NCBI GenBank assembly: GCA_937981575.1
Contig: CALJNR010000012.1
Location: 62,001 to 126,000 of the forward strand
DNA from: an uncultured Clostridia bacterium
Lineage (GTDB): Bacteria; Bacillota; Clostridia; Lachnospirales; Cellulosilyticaceae
DNA: 64,000 nt
Direction of reading: 5' to 3'
Under the pieces are notes generated by a model. The model worked only from the letters and a program-made list of their open reading frames with translations, ran no database searches and was not told the origin of the DNA. Both the position numbers and the translations under genes were made by a program. Positions within the stretch are counted from its first letter, which is position 1; each line of letters opens with the position of its first letter. Of this stretch, positions 44,103 through 52,344 are shown one piece after another.

Positions 44103-45223
44103 TAAATCGTCCTCCTGCTCGCTCTTTTATCTTCTAAACTATATACAAATGCCAGCACCTCAGCTACCGCACCATATAATTCTGGCGGGATTTCTCTATC
44201 TATATCAACAGTATAATATAAAGTTCTTGCCAAAGGCTTATTTTCTACAATCTGTATATGATGTTCTTTAGCTTTTTCTTTAATTTTTTGTGCCACATAA
44301 TCAACACCTTTTGCCACAACAATAGGCGCTGTATTTTCATTCGGTTTATATTTAATTGCAATCGCAAAGTGGGTAGGGTTAGTAATGATGACATCAGCTT
44401 GTGGAATAGACTGCATCATACGTTTTAGTGACCCTTCCCGCATCTTTTGACGAATTTTTCCTTTAATCAGCGGGTCCCCTTCAGCGTTTTTATATTCTTC
44501 TTTAATTTCTTGCTTAGTCATTTTGATACTATCTTCATATTTATATTTTTGGTATAAATAGTCGATAATTGCCAGTATAAGGAATGCTCCTCCTGTATAA
44601 AGGCCTATGCGAAGAATGGTATTGCAGATATTGGCAAGAATCTGCAATGGCGTAAAATCATAGAACTTAATAAATACAGGAATCTGTGCCTTAATAATAT
44701 TAAAAATAATAATGCCTAAAAGCGACACCTTCCCTAGTGACAATAAAAGGGTAACCAACATATCTTTTGATATAATCTTTTTCATTCCCTTTATAGGATC
44801 CATTTTTGTAAACTTAGGTTGTAAGGGTTCAAAGGTAGGCTTATAGCCTACTTGTATATAACTCACTATAAAAGCCACCAAAAACAAGCCTAGCCATAGT
44901 GGGATACAGACCTTGACGATAGCTGCTAATGCTTCTGCAATGAGCACGAGTAAATACCTGTTATCACTTTGAATAAGATTAGAGGATAGAGCACTCATAC
45001 TTCTTGATAGATTACTTTTCACAGCTTCGAGCATATAACCGCCAAGCAGCATCATGAGTCCACAAAACGCCATAATAATAACAGCTGTATTCAGCTCTGT
45101 ACTTTTAGCTACCTGCCCTTTTTTACGTGCATCTTCCCGTTTCTTGCTTGTAGCCTTTTCGGTTCTTCCCTCGTTTTCCGCTGCGAAAAACTGAAGATAA
45201 ATGATATAGTTATTATTTTTCAT
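44102..45223 (-). CDS. flhB: Flagellar export substrate-specificity switch FlhB
   Basis: This 373-residue membrane protein has four membrane helices. The autocleavage motif NPTH is present in ADVIITNPTHFAIAIKY near residue 280, followed by the C-terminal switch domain ending FVYSLEDKRASRRTI. The N-terminal GRTEKATSKKREDARKKGQ segment is typical. It switches export from rod/hook to filament proteins together with FliK. It overlaps fliR by one base (TAATG). Confidence 0.98.
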   Translation of the reverse strand: MKNNNYIIYLQFFAAENEGRTEKATSKKREDARKKGQVAKSTELNTAVIIMAFCGLMMLLGGYMLEAVKSNLSRSMSALSSNLIQSDNRYLLVLIAEALAAIVKVCIPLWLGLFLVAFIVSYIQVGYKPTFEPLQPKFTKMDPIKGMKKIISKDMLVTLLLSLGKVSLLGIIIFNIIKAQIPVFIKFYDFTPLQILANICNTILRIGLYTGGAFLILAIIDYLYQKYKYEDSIKMTKQEIKEEYKNAEGDPLIKGKIRQKMREGSLKRMMQSIPQADVIITNPTHFAIAIKYKPNENTAPIVVAKGVDYVAQKIKEKAKEHHIQIVENKPLARTLYYTVDIDREIPPELYGAVAEVLAFVYSLEDKRASRRTI

Positions 45224-46005
45224 TATGGCATCATCCCCTGCACCATATTCATGACTATATGAATCATGTCATTAATTATTATATCATTAAATACAGGCAC
45301 TAGACCTATGGTAAATACAAGTAATATAAAGAGTATAATCATTTTAAGTGGAATCCCTATAACAAACATATTCATTTGCGGAACTGTTCTTGCAAGTATA
45401 CCAAGCCCGCAGTCAATAATGAGCAGAATGCCTACAATTGGAATAGCCAGCTTAAAACTGATCATCCAATAACTAGCTACAGCTTCTGTAACAGTCCCTA
45501 CAATGTTAGGTCTAAAGACAACCTCATTGACTGGAATCTGATTAAAAGACTCTATGAGTGTTTTAATAAACCAATGATAGCCTCCGGAAAGAATAAAAAG
45601 CGTACTGAAACCAAGCAAATAAAATCTTCCTAAAATAGGAACTTGCACCCCATTGGCAGGATCAAACATCATACTCATTCCAAGCCCTCCCTGCATTCCA
45701 AAAAGTGTACCGACAAAATAATACACTTGAAAGAAAATTCTTACACCAAAGCCTATAATAATACCTATAATGCACTCTTTAATAAGGACTGCTGCAAAGC
45801 CGACTAAAGTAGGATTATAGGTTAACTGGGGCCTTGAGAGGGTTATGAGTGTAATATAGGTAAGCGACGTTGCAATCCCCCCTAAAGCCAGCGGAGGTAT
45901 TTTCGTTTCTTCAACAAGGGGAGAAAAAATAAGTCCAAAGATTATTCTGCAGAAAATAACTAAAAATAAATCAACATGGGTATAAAGAAACATCAACTCT
46001 TCCAT
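45223..46005 (-). CDS. fliR: Flagellar export gate protein FliR
   Basis: This 260-residue membrane protein is part of the FliPQR export channel. About six hydrophobic segments are visible, with GRIIFGLIFSPLV-like (CRIIFGLIFSPLVEE) start, GFGVRIFFQVYYFVGTLFGMQGGLGMSMMFDP in the middle in substance, and LARTVPQMNMFVIGIPLKM, the family signature, near residue 205. AGGGGA lies before the ATG at 46005. Confidence 0.96.
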   Translation of the reverse strand: MEELMFLYTHVDLFLVIFCRIIFGLIFSPLVEETKIPPLALGGIATSLTYITLITLSRPQLTYNPTLVGFAAVLIKECIIGIIIGFGVRIFFQVYYFVGTLFGMQGGLGMSMMFDPANGVQVPILGRFYLLGFSTLFILSGGYHWFIKTLIESFNQIPVNEVVFRPNIVGTVTEAVASYWMISFKLAIPIVGILLIIDCGLGILARTVPQMNMFVIGIPLKMIILFILLVFTIGLVPVFNDIIINDMIHIVMNMVQGMMP

Positions 46006-46014
46006 AACAATCCC

Positions 46015-46278
46015 CTAAATATACAAGTTGAAACTTGTAAATATTCTAGTAGTAAAGTTAACAAGAACTGTCATAATCCAAGCTCCAAAAATAATAATAG
46101 CCAAGAAAGTGCCTATTATCTTGGGAATAAAGGCCAGGGTTTGTTCTTGTATAGAGGTTGCGGTCTGAAAAATACTTACAACAAGTCCAATTGTAAGCCC
46201 TGTTAATAATATAGGAAGTGAAGCCTTAATAACTGTCATCAAAGCATCACGCATCACATCAAGTATTAATTGCTCCAT
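46015..46278 (-). CDS. fliQ: Flagellar export gate protein FliQ
   Basis: This 87-residue protein has two membrane helices: ASLPILLTGLTIGLVVSIFQ and IIGTFLAIIIFGAWIM, separated by TATSIQEQTLAFIPKI, the family signature. ATG at 46278 is chosen because AGGAGGT lies at ideal distance and overlaps the fliP stop. A longer frame from 46323 would add 15 residues that overlap fliP and are not family-like. Confidence 0.96.
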   Translation of the reverse strand: MEQLILDVMRDALMTVIKASLPILLTGLTIGLVVSIFQTATSIQEQTLAFIPKIIGTFLAIIIFGAWIMTVLVNFTTRIFTSFNLYI

Positions 46279-46288
46279 TTGTAACCTC

Positions 46289-47077
46289 CTATCCGAATCT
46301 GAATGTTTGAACAAGCTGTCCAATAATTAAATTCCAGCCATCTGCAAGTACAAACAGCAGGATTTTAAAAGGCAGAGAAATCATAACAGGCGGAAGCATC
46401 ATCATCCCCATAGACATAAGTGTAGATGCAACAACCATATCTATTACAATAAATGGTATATATATTAAAAAGCCAATAATAAAACCTGTCCTTAATTCAC
46501 TGATAATAAATGCAGGAATCACTACATGTAAAGGAAGTTCCTGAATAATCTGAGCATCACTTTCAAGCGGCGCCCTTCCCGATAAATCCATAAACAACTT
46601 AATATCTTCATCCCGCGTCTGCATAACCATAAATTCTTTTAGAGGAATGACTCCTAGGTCAAAAGCCTCTGCTTGTGTAATCTGATTGTTTTGATAAGGG
46701 TCCCATGCATTGGTTTTTATATTTGACAGTACCGGACTCATAATAAAAAAGGTTAAAAACAGAGCGAGCCCAACTAATATTTGATTGGAAGGCATGGTTT
46801 GAGTTCCTAAAGCAGCTCTTAGAAAGTGGAAAGATATAATAAGTCTTAAAAATGAAGTCATCATAATGAGTATAGAAGGAGCAAGAGATAGTATCGTAAT
46901 TAGAAAAATCATCTGAAGACTCTGACTGAGTTCTTGTGGTGAATTGGCCTCGCCAACACCAATCGTAATATTGGGAAGCATAGCAGGCGCGGCGGCAGCT
47001 TCAGTATAAAAAATAAAAAAAATGCCAGTAGCAGCAATCATCGTTATCTTATTCATTGCTTGTCTATTTATTTTCAT
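46289..47077 (-). CDS. fliP: Flagellar export gate protein FliP
   Basis: This 262-residue core of the export channel has an N-terminal signal peptide (IAATGIFFIFYTEAAAAP), then four membrane helices. Family motifs are SQSLQMIFLITILSLAPSILIMMTSFLR in substance and the RTGFIIGFLIYIPFIVIDMVV segment, as well as MMMLPPVMISLPFKI near the C terminus. It overlaps fliO by 14 bases. Confidence 0.97.
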   Translation of the reverse strand: MKINRQAMNKITMIAATGIFFIFYTEAAAAPAMLPNITIGVGEANSPQELSQSLQMIFLITILSLAPSILIMMTSFLRLIISFHFLRAALGTQTMPSNQILVGLALFLTFFIMSPVLSNIKTNAWDPYQNNQITQAEAFDLGVIPLKEFMVMQTRDEDIKLFMDLSGRAPLESDAQIIQELPLHVVIPAFIISELRTGFIIGFLIYIPFIVIDMVVASTLMSMGMMMLPPVMISLPFKILLFVLADGWNLIIGQLVQTFRFG

Positions 47078-47414
47078 CGTTATTCACCTGCTTACCCTTT
47101 ATAAACTGATTGAAGTATTCGTGAAAGGACTTCTCTTCTTTTGCCAGAAGATCTAACTTGTCTTCATCTAATTTTACACAATAACTTACATTTTCTTTGG
47201 CCACTCCAAAAAGATGATACTCCCCGCCCACCTGAACAATGTATAAATATTGTCCTTGCCCGAGCTGCAGGACCTCAATAATCTGCATATTTTTATTAAA
47301 CGTCATTTTTTTATTAAATGCCGCCATTTTTTTTGTTGCATAATAAGTCAAAAATAAAACCCCAATAAAAATAACGAATAAAACTATGAAGTCAAAAAGA
47401 TCTTTAATTTGCAT
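47064..47414 (-). CDS. fliO: Flagellar biosynthesis protein FliO
   Basis: This 116-residue protein has one N-terminal membrane helix (FDFIVLFVIFIGVLFLTYYA) and a small cytoplasmic domain with MQIIEVLQLGQGQYLYIVQVG, a FliO-type beta region. It helps assemble FliP. The position between cheY and fliP is that of fliO (called fliZ in Bacillus). Similarity is low, as usual for the family. The 96-base gap before it carries an inverted repeat. Confidence 0.85.
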   Translation of the reverse strand: MQIKDLFDFIVLFVIFIGVLFLTYYATKKMAAFNKKMTFNKNMQIIEVLQLGQGQYLYIVQVGGEYHLFGVAKENVSYCVKLDEDKLDLLAKEEKSFHEYFNQFIKGKQVNNDENK

Positions 47415-47453
47415 GCTATCACCACTAAAGTATTATTTTCTTGCATATATAAG

Positions 47454-47486
47454 TATTAGTGGTACTTGAAAACAAATACCACTAAT
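47454..47486. repeat. Inverted repeat between cheY and fliO
   Basis: Arms ATTAGTGGTA (47455-47464) and TACCACTAAT (47477-47486) are perfect, with a 12-base spacer. A third partial copy of the half-site (ACCACTAAAGTA) lies at 47421-47432. There is no T-run after the stem on the minus strand, so it is not a standard terminator. It may be an RNA processing or stability element inside the operon. Confidence 0.6.
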
Positions 47487-47510
47487 CTCTATACAGCCCT
47501 TAGTTTTAAA

Positions 47511-47876
47511 CTACCCTAAAACTTTCCTCACCGCTTCAAGTACACGATCTGCCTGGAAGGGTTTAACAATAAAGTCTCTCGCCCCCGCTTGAATAGACTC
47601 TATAACCATTGCCTGTTGTCCCATTGCAGAACACATGACAATTTTCGCACCTGGATCAATCGCTTTAATATTTTTTACAGCATCAATTCCGTTCATTTCT
47701 GGCATTGTGATATCCATCAGAACTAAATCAGGTGTAAGTTCTTTATACTTATCAACTGCTTTTAATCCATTATCTGCTTCACCAGCTACCTCATAGCCAT
47801 TTTTCGTCAGGATATCCTTAATCATCATTCTCATAAATGCTGCATCGTCTACTATTAATACACTTTTTGCCATCAT
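47511..47876 (-). CDS. cheY: Chemotaxis response regulator CheY
   Basis: This 121-residue single receiver domain shows the acidic pair in LIVDDAAFMRMMI, the phosphorylated Asp in LVLMDITMPEMNG near residue 55, the conserved Ser in VMCSAMGQQ and the Lys in FIVKPFQ. It binds the FliM/FliY switch when phosphorylated by CheA. It follows fliY by 11 bases, the Bacillus order. A second ATG comes directly after the first. Confidence 0.97.
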   Translation of the reverse strand: MMAKSVLIVDDAAFMRMMIKDILTKNGYEVAGEADNGLKAVDKYKELTPDLVLMDITMPEMNGIDAVKNIKAIDPGAKIVMCSAMGQQAMVIESIQAGARDFIVKPFQADRVLEAVRKVLG

Positions 47877-47887
47877 CTACACCTCTC

Positions 47888-49060
47888 TTAAATTCTATCT
47901 TCCGGATTAATTATGTCTGTAATACGTATTCCAAAGTTTTCATCTATTACTACCACTTCCCCTGTTGCTACAAACTTACCATTAACCAGTATATCTACTG
48001 GTTCTCCAACTAAACGATTAAGTTCTATTATGCTTCCTGGTCCAAACTCTAGTATTTCCTTAATTTTTCTAGTTGTTCTTCCTAGTTCAACAGATACTTC
48101 AAGTGAAACATCCATAAGGAGATCCATATTTTCTTTAGGATATACCTTTTTTCGATTATCGAAAGATTGGAACTGCGGTGTCTGAACATCTACGTCTTTT
48201 TTAAAAGAAGCAGTTTTATGAGGCTGTTCATACATACTTTCATAATAATCTGTTTGTTGAGCAGGTATTGGTTCTTGCAAAGTAATCGGAGTAGGTTCTT
48301 GTCGTTTTATAGGATTTTCATGAAGTGGTTCTATATTACTAGTATGGCTGTCAACGGCACTCTTGTCAATATCCTCTTCAACTTTTGTTGGTTCCGCACT
48401 TAACAAACCACCTATTAATTCTTTTGCAAAAGCAATAGGGAGAATCTGCATCAATTCACTATCAATGATATTTTCTTCAATTTGCAGCCTAAAGGCTACT
48501 TTAACAATATCTCCTTTAGGACCAAAAATACTTTCCAGATTGGTATCCATTTTAATAGCCTGTGGTGGGCTAATATCAATTTTTTTATTAAAAAGCTGTG
48601 CCATTGATGTGGATGATGAACCGATCATTTGATTCATGGATTCTGCAATAGCACTTAGGTGCAAATCAGTTACAGGTCCCTCCGTATACATTCCGGTCCC
48701 ACCCATCATAAGGTCGGCTATTACTTTCACATCATCTTCTTTTAAAATCAATAAGTTTGCTCCGATAAATCCTTCTGTATAATCAACAGATACTGCGATT
48801 AAATCATCTGTAATTGTATCTACAAACTGTTCCCAGCTTAAAACTTCAACTTTAGGCGTAGTAATCATTACTTTATGGTTCAGCAATGTAAATAAAGTTG
48901 TAGCAGCTGTTCCCATACTTATATTACCTATTTCACCTAGAGCATCTATTTCTTCTGGATTTAGCGCTGTCAGGTTATTACTAGGACCTATGTCGTCACC
49001 CCCTGACATACTTCCTAGCAGTGCATTGATCTCCTCTTGGGAAAGCATTTCGGCAACCAT
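47888..49060 (-). CDS. fliY: Flagellar switch protein FliY (CheC-like phosphatase fused to FliN)
   Basis: This 390-residue protein has an N-terminal CheY-P-binding peptide (MLSQEEINALLGSMSGG), a middle CheC-like domain with GEIGNISMGTAATTLFTLLN and SAIAESMNQMIGSSSTSMAQ, an acidic/Gln-rich linker (residues about 230-305), and a C-terminal FliN domain (VSVELGRTTRKIKEILEFGPGSIIEL in substance). It forms the C ring and removes phosphate from CheY-P. ATG at 49060 overlaps the fliM stop as TAATG, with GGGAGG before it. Confidence 0.96.
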   Translation of the reverse strand: MVAEMLSQEEINALLGSMSGGDDIGPSNNLTALNPEEIDALGEIGNISMGTAATTLFTLLNHKVMITTPKVEVLSWEQFVDTITDDLIAVSVDYTEGFIGANLLILKEDDVKVIADLMMGGTGMYTEGPVTDLHLSAIAESMNQMIGSSSTSMAQLFNKKIDISPPQAIKMDTNLESIFGPKGDIVKVAFRLQIEENIIDSELMQILPIAFAKELIGGLLSAEPTKVEEDIDKSAVDSHTSNIEPLHENPIKRQEPTPITLQEPIPAQQTDYYESMYEQPHKTASFKKDVDVQTPQFQSFDNRKKVYPKENMDLLMDVSLEVSVELGRTTRKIKEILEFGPGSIIELNRLVGEPVDILVNGKFVATGEVVVIDENFGIRITDIINPEDRI

Positions 49061-50046
49061 TACTCATCCTCCCTCATTATAACATGATTAATTTTTATTG
49101 CTAGCTTATTTTTATATTCTCCAGGGGTCCCTGAAAACTTCAATATGTTTCCAACATATACATCCAGTTCTGAGTCAATGTCTTTATCAAGTTTTACAAT
49201 ATCATCCCTTTGTAATTCTAAGAATTCTCTTACCGTAATATGTGTTTTACCTAAGAGAGCCTTAATAGGTATACGGCTCTTTTCGATCATCTTTTGAATA
49301 TATTCCTCATAGGATGGTCCAAGCTCCTGTTCCTTCTGTGCAAACCAATACTTGGTATTTAATTTATCCATAATGGATTCAATGACCAAGTGCGGTATAC
49401 ATATATTCATCATACCTGCTACATTTCCTATTTTTATATTAAGCGTAACAAGAGCTATTATCTCATTTGGAGATATAATTTGTACAACTTGAGAATTCGT
49501 CTCAATCTTTTCAAGTACGGGGTCTAATTCTATAACATTTTCCCAAGGTTCTATCAGTAACTGCACAAATTGTACGAACAGCTTTTCCAGTATAACTCTT
49601 TCTATATCTGTGAATTCTCTTATCTTCTCAAGTCCTTGTCCACTTCCCCCTAATACTCTGTCAATGATAGTATAGCCCATATTAGGGGATAATTCCATAA
49701 GAATAGAGCCTTTAAGTGGCCTAAAGTCAGTAACGCCTAAAATAACCGGGTTGATAAGTGCATTGGCAAATTCTGAATAGGTAACAGCTTCTGAGTTCAT
49801 GACCTCAACGGATACACGGGATCTTAAATGTCCTGAAAGGTAAGTAGATATCAGTCTTGAATAGCTTTCAAATATAATTTCTAAAGTTCTTAACTGTTCT
49901 TTAGAAAACTTTGAAGGCCTAGCAAAATCATATACTTTGACCCCTTTTTGATCCTTAGCATCCTGCATTTCCGTAACATTTAATTCACCAGTATTCAAGG
50001 CTTTAAATAAATCATCTATTTCACTTTGTGACAGTACCTCTCCCAA
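49060..50046 (-). CDS. fliM: Flagellar motor switch protein FliM
   Basis: This 328-residue C-ring protein has the N-terminal CheY-binding peptide (VLSQSEIDDLFKAL), a CheC-like middle domain and a C-terminal SpoA domain (LLGKTHITVREFLELQRDDIVKLD in substance). The start is TTG at 50046. It is fixed by a perfect AGGAGGT at proper distance and by the family's N-terminal motif, so it is a good case of a non-ATG start. Confidence 0.97.
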   Translation of the reverse strand: MGEVLSQSEIDDLFKALNTGELNVTEMQDAKDQKGVKVYDFARPSKFSKEQLRTLEIIFESYSRLISTYLSGHLRSRVSVEVMNSEAVTYSEFANALINPVILGVTDFRPLKGSILMELSPNMGYTIIDRVLGGSGQGLEKIREFTDIERVILEKLFVQFVQLLIEPWENVIELDPVLEKIETNSQVVQIISPNEIIALVTLNIKIGNVAGMMNICIPHLVIESIMDKLNTKYWFAQKEQELGPSYEEYIQKMIEKSRIPIKALLGKTHITVREFLELQRDDIVKLDKDIDSELDVYVGNILKFSGTPGEYKNKLAIKINHVIMREDE

Positions 50047-50070
50047 ATTACCACCTCCTCAATTCTAAGC

Positions 50071-50535
50071 TTATTGAACAAAGAAATCACCAAAATACAC
50101 TTCTTCAACAACATCTGTTTCTAAAAGCTTATTAATTCTTACTTTTATTTCATCACCAAGCTTAGCTTGGGCATCTGATTTCGACATCATTTCATAGGTT
50201 TGTTCTCTTATACTTGATATAACCTGATCTCTGATTACTACGTTTTGAGAAGCAAAATCTTTTGAGAACTTTTTATACTGCTTGGATGCTTCATTTACAC
50301 CAAAGCTGATGCTGACTCTTGCTATATGCTGTTCTCCCGCTTCATCATAAACATTACTTGTTATGGCCTCCCCCAAGTTCACAATAACCATTTTAGTTTT
50401 AGAACTTGTTTTCCCGGATGCTGTTGGCTGTTTATCTTTATTTACCATATTTAAAACTAAAAAAGTACTGACTGCTATAGCAATCCCTAATAAAACAATA
50501 GCAACAATCACAAATATTTTAAATTTCTTATCCAA
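50071..50535 (-). CDS. fliL: Flagellar basal body-associated protein FliL
   Basis: This 154-residue protein has one N-terminal membrane helix (IFVIVAIVLLGIAIAVSTFLVL) and a periplasm-facing (external) domain with VNLGEAITSNVYD and the C-terminal VEEVYFGDFFVQ that the family shares. It stabilises the stator near the motor. The start is TTG at 50535, since no ATG lies before the membrane helix; its ribosome site is weak (GGTGA). Confidence 0.93.
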   Translation of the reverse strand: MDKKFKIFVIVAIVLLGIAIAVSTFLVLNMVNKDKQPTASGKTSSKTKMVIVNLGEAITSNVYDEAGEQHIARVSISFGVNEASKQYKKFSKDFASQNVVIRDQVISSIREQTYEMMSKSDAQAKLGDEIKVRINKLLETDVVEEVYFGDFFVQ

Positions 50536-50558
50536 ATTTATTCACCAACTTTTCTGTG

Positions 50559-51314
50559 TTATGACCTATTATCTTTACTAATTTTTATTTCAACCCTGCG
50601 GTTCATTGCTCTTCCTTCTGGGGTTTTATTATCTCCTATAGGAATGTTATCTCTAAATCCTTCAGTAGATATTTTAGAAACCTCAAAACTCATTTCATCT
50701 GTAAAGAACTTTGCTACAGCTATAGCTCTTGCGGCAGATAGTTCCCAGTTGCTTGGAAACTGAGCTGTTTTAATCGGAACGTTATCTGTATGCCCTTCGA
50801 GCCTCAATCTATACCCTTGTTCTAAATAACCTTTCAGCTTAATACCTAATGTGCTTAAAACCGGAATAGCTCCTGGTTTGATATCCGCTTTTCCCGTATC
50901 AAATAATAAAACATCATCGAATCGCAAAATAATTTCATCTCCATTTTGCTCTATGGTCACCTTATCATGAAGATTTTTGTCTTCAACATACTGTTCAAGA
51001 CTTTTTTTCATTTTCTTCAGTTCATTTTCCGCATCTTTATTGGTCTGCTGCTTTAAGTCTTCTTTATTCTTCTTCTCAGGAAATTGTCTAAGTCCATTTC
51101 CTAACATATTTGTATTTTCTTCTATTGTTTCTCCGCCGCTCAGAACACCCACTGATCCTTCAAACGATGCAATAACTGCCCTAAACTTAGCCACATCAAT
51201 GCTAGACATTGAAAATAACAAAACAAAGAAGGTGAGTAGCAACGTCATCATGTCACCATAAGTATTCATATACGCCGGAGCGCCCTTTTTGGGTTCATCC
51301 GCACTTTTCTTCAT
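50559..51314 (-). CDS. motB: Stator protein MotB
   Basis: This 251-residue stator subunit has the proton/ion-binding Asp in MNTYGDMMTLLLTFFVLLFS near residue 21, one membrane helix, a plug region and an OmpA-like peptidoglycan-binding domain (RLEGHTDNVPIKTAQFPSNWELSAARA in substance). ATG at 51314 follows CAGGTGAG. It sits after motA, inside the fla operon, unlike in Bacillus. The coupling ion (H+ or Na+) cannot be told from what is visible. Confidence 0.96.
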   Translation of the reverse strand: MKKSADEPKKGAPAYMNTYGDMMTLLLTFFVLLFSMSSIDVAKFRAVIASFEGSVGVLSGGETIEENTNMLGNGLRQFPEKKNKEDLKQQTNKDAENELKKMKKSLEQYVEDKNLHDKVTIEQNGDEIILRFDDVLLFDTGKADIKPGAIPVLSTLGIKLKGYLEQGYRLRLEGHTDNVPIKTAQFPSNWELSAARAIAVAKFFTDEMSFEVSKISTEGFRDNIPIGDNKTPEGRAMNRRVEIKISKDNRS

Positions 51315-51328
51315 CTCTACTCACCTGC

Positions 51329-52117
51329 CTATTCTTCTTCATCCTTTTGATTCTTATCAAATGTACTGCGTGTTGCTGGTGATAAAAACGCTTTAAGTTT
51401 TTCTTCAATAACCCTTGGGTTTTCCCCTGCTTGAATAGATAATAATCCTTCAATCATAACCTGCTTATGTAAAATCTCTTCATTACTTTTTATTTTCAGC
51501 TTATTGGAAACCGGTGTAGCAAAAAAGTTAGCAAGGAGTGATCCATACAGCGTCGTAATTAAGGCAACACTCATTTTAGGACCAATAGTCGCTGGGTCAT
51601 CCAAAGAATCCAGCATGGCAATAAGTCCAATAAGCGTACCGATCATCCCCCATGCAGGGCCAAGATCAGCTACTCCATTCCAAAATCCTTGATTATCTTT
51701 ATGTCTGTTTTCAACAAATGCAATTTCTGTCTCTAAGATGCTTCTAAGAAGTTCTGCGTCTGTACCATCCACGATAAGGAGTATTCCTTTTTGTAAAAAA
51801 GCATCATCCATACCTTGAGCAATTTCTTCTAGAGCAAGAAGTCCTTCTTTTCTGGCGGCTAACGCCAAGTCATTGATTTTACTGATAACTTGCGTTGGAT
51901 CAATCTCCTTATGAAAAAAAGCATGCCTTACCGTTTTAAAAGACTGCAAAAACTTTGACATTGGGTAAGAAATAAGCAAAGCTGCAACCGTTCCCCCAAA
52001 TACAATCATCATTGAGGGAGCATCTACAAACAGCATAAGCCGTCCGCCTGATAGTATAATGGATAGAATAAGGAAAATAGTCCCTGATACTAATCCTGCC
52101 AATGTTGCAATATCCAT
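51329..52117 (-). CDS. motA: Stator protein MotA
   Basis: This 262-residue membrane stator subunit has four helices. Motifs are FVDAPSMMIVFGGTVAALLI, ALAARKEGLLALEEI and the conserved proline region DLGPAWGMIGTLIGLIAML with VALITTLYGSLLANFFATP near residues 150-200. ATG at 52117 has AGGAGGTGG before it. It lies between flbD and motB with 12-15 base gaps. Confidence 0.97.
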   Translation of the reverse strand: MDIATLAGLVSGTIFLILSIILSGGRLMLFVDAPSMMIVFGGTVAALLISYPMSKFLQSFKTVRHAFFHKEIDPTQVISKINDLALAARKEGLLALEEIAQGMDDAFLQKGILLIVDGTDAELLRSILETEIAFVENRHKDNQGFWNGVADLGPAWGMIGTLIGLIAMLDSLDDPATIGPKMSVALITTLYGSLLANFFATPVSNKLKIKSNEEILHKQVMIEGLLSIQAGENPRVIEEKLKAFLSPATRSTFDKNQKDEEE

Positions 52118-52129
52118 TTAACCACCTCC

Positions 52130-52324
52130 TTATCTATCTACCAGAAGTAGTATTTTTCTTTTGTATGCTATGATCTTGTCAATAATATCCTGCTGACATT
52201 CCTTCACAACATACTTATTACCGGTTGTCATTGTAAGTACGGTATCTGGTGTATGTTCAATGGTTTCAATTAAATCTGAATTAATAACAAACTCTTGCAA
52301 ATTCAACTTCGTAAGTGTAATCAT
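52130..52324 (-). CDS. flbD: FlbD/SwrD-type flagellar protein
   Basis: This 64-residue protein belongs to the FlbD family; in Bacillus subtilis the homologue SwrD increases motor power. It starts ITLTKLNLQEFVINSDLIETIE and contains a TPDTVLTMTTGNKYVV stretch, the family pattern. AGGAGAACTAT precedes ATG at 52324. It lies between flgE and motA, so a role with the stator is plausible. Confidence 0.92.
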   Translation of the reverse strand: MITLTKLNLQEFVINSDLIETIEHTPDTVLTMTTGNKYVVKECQQDIIDKIIAYKRKILLLVDR

Positions 52325-52344
52325 ATAGTTCTCCTAACTACCTG

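Noticed and set aside
43765-44271. Plus-strand open frame of 168 codons over flhA/flhB
   Set aside because: It lies antisense to two well-conserved genes and has a biased, unlikely composition with no family motif.
46279-46323. Longer fliQ frame
   Set aside because: It overlaps fliP, and AGGAGGT fits the ATG at 46278.
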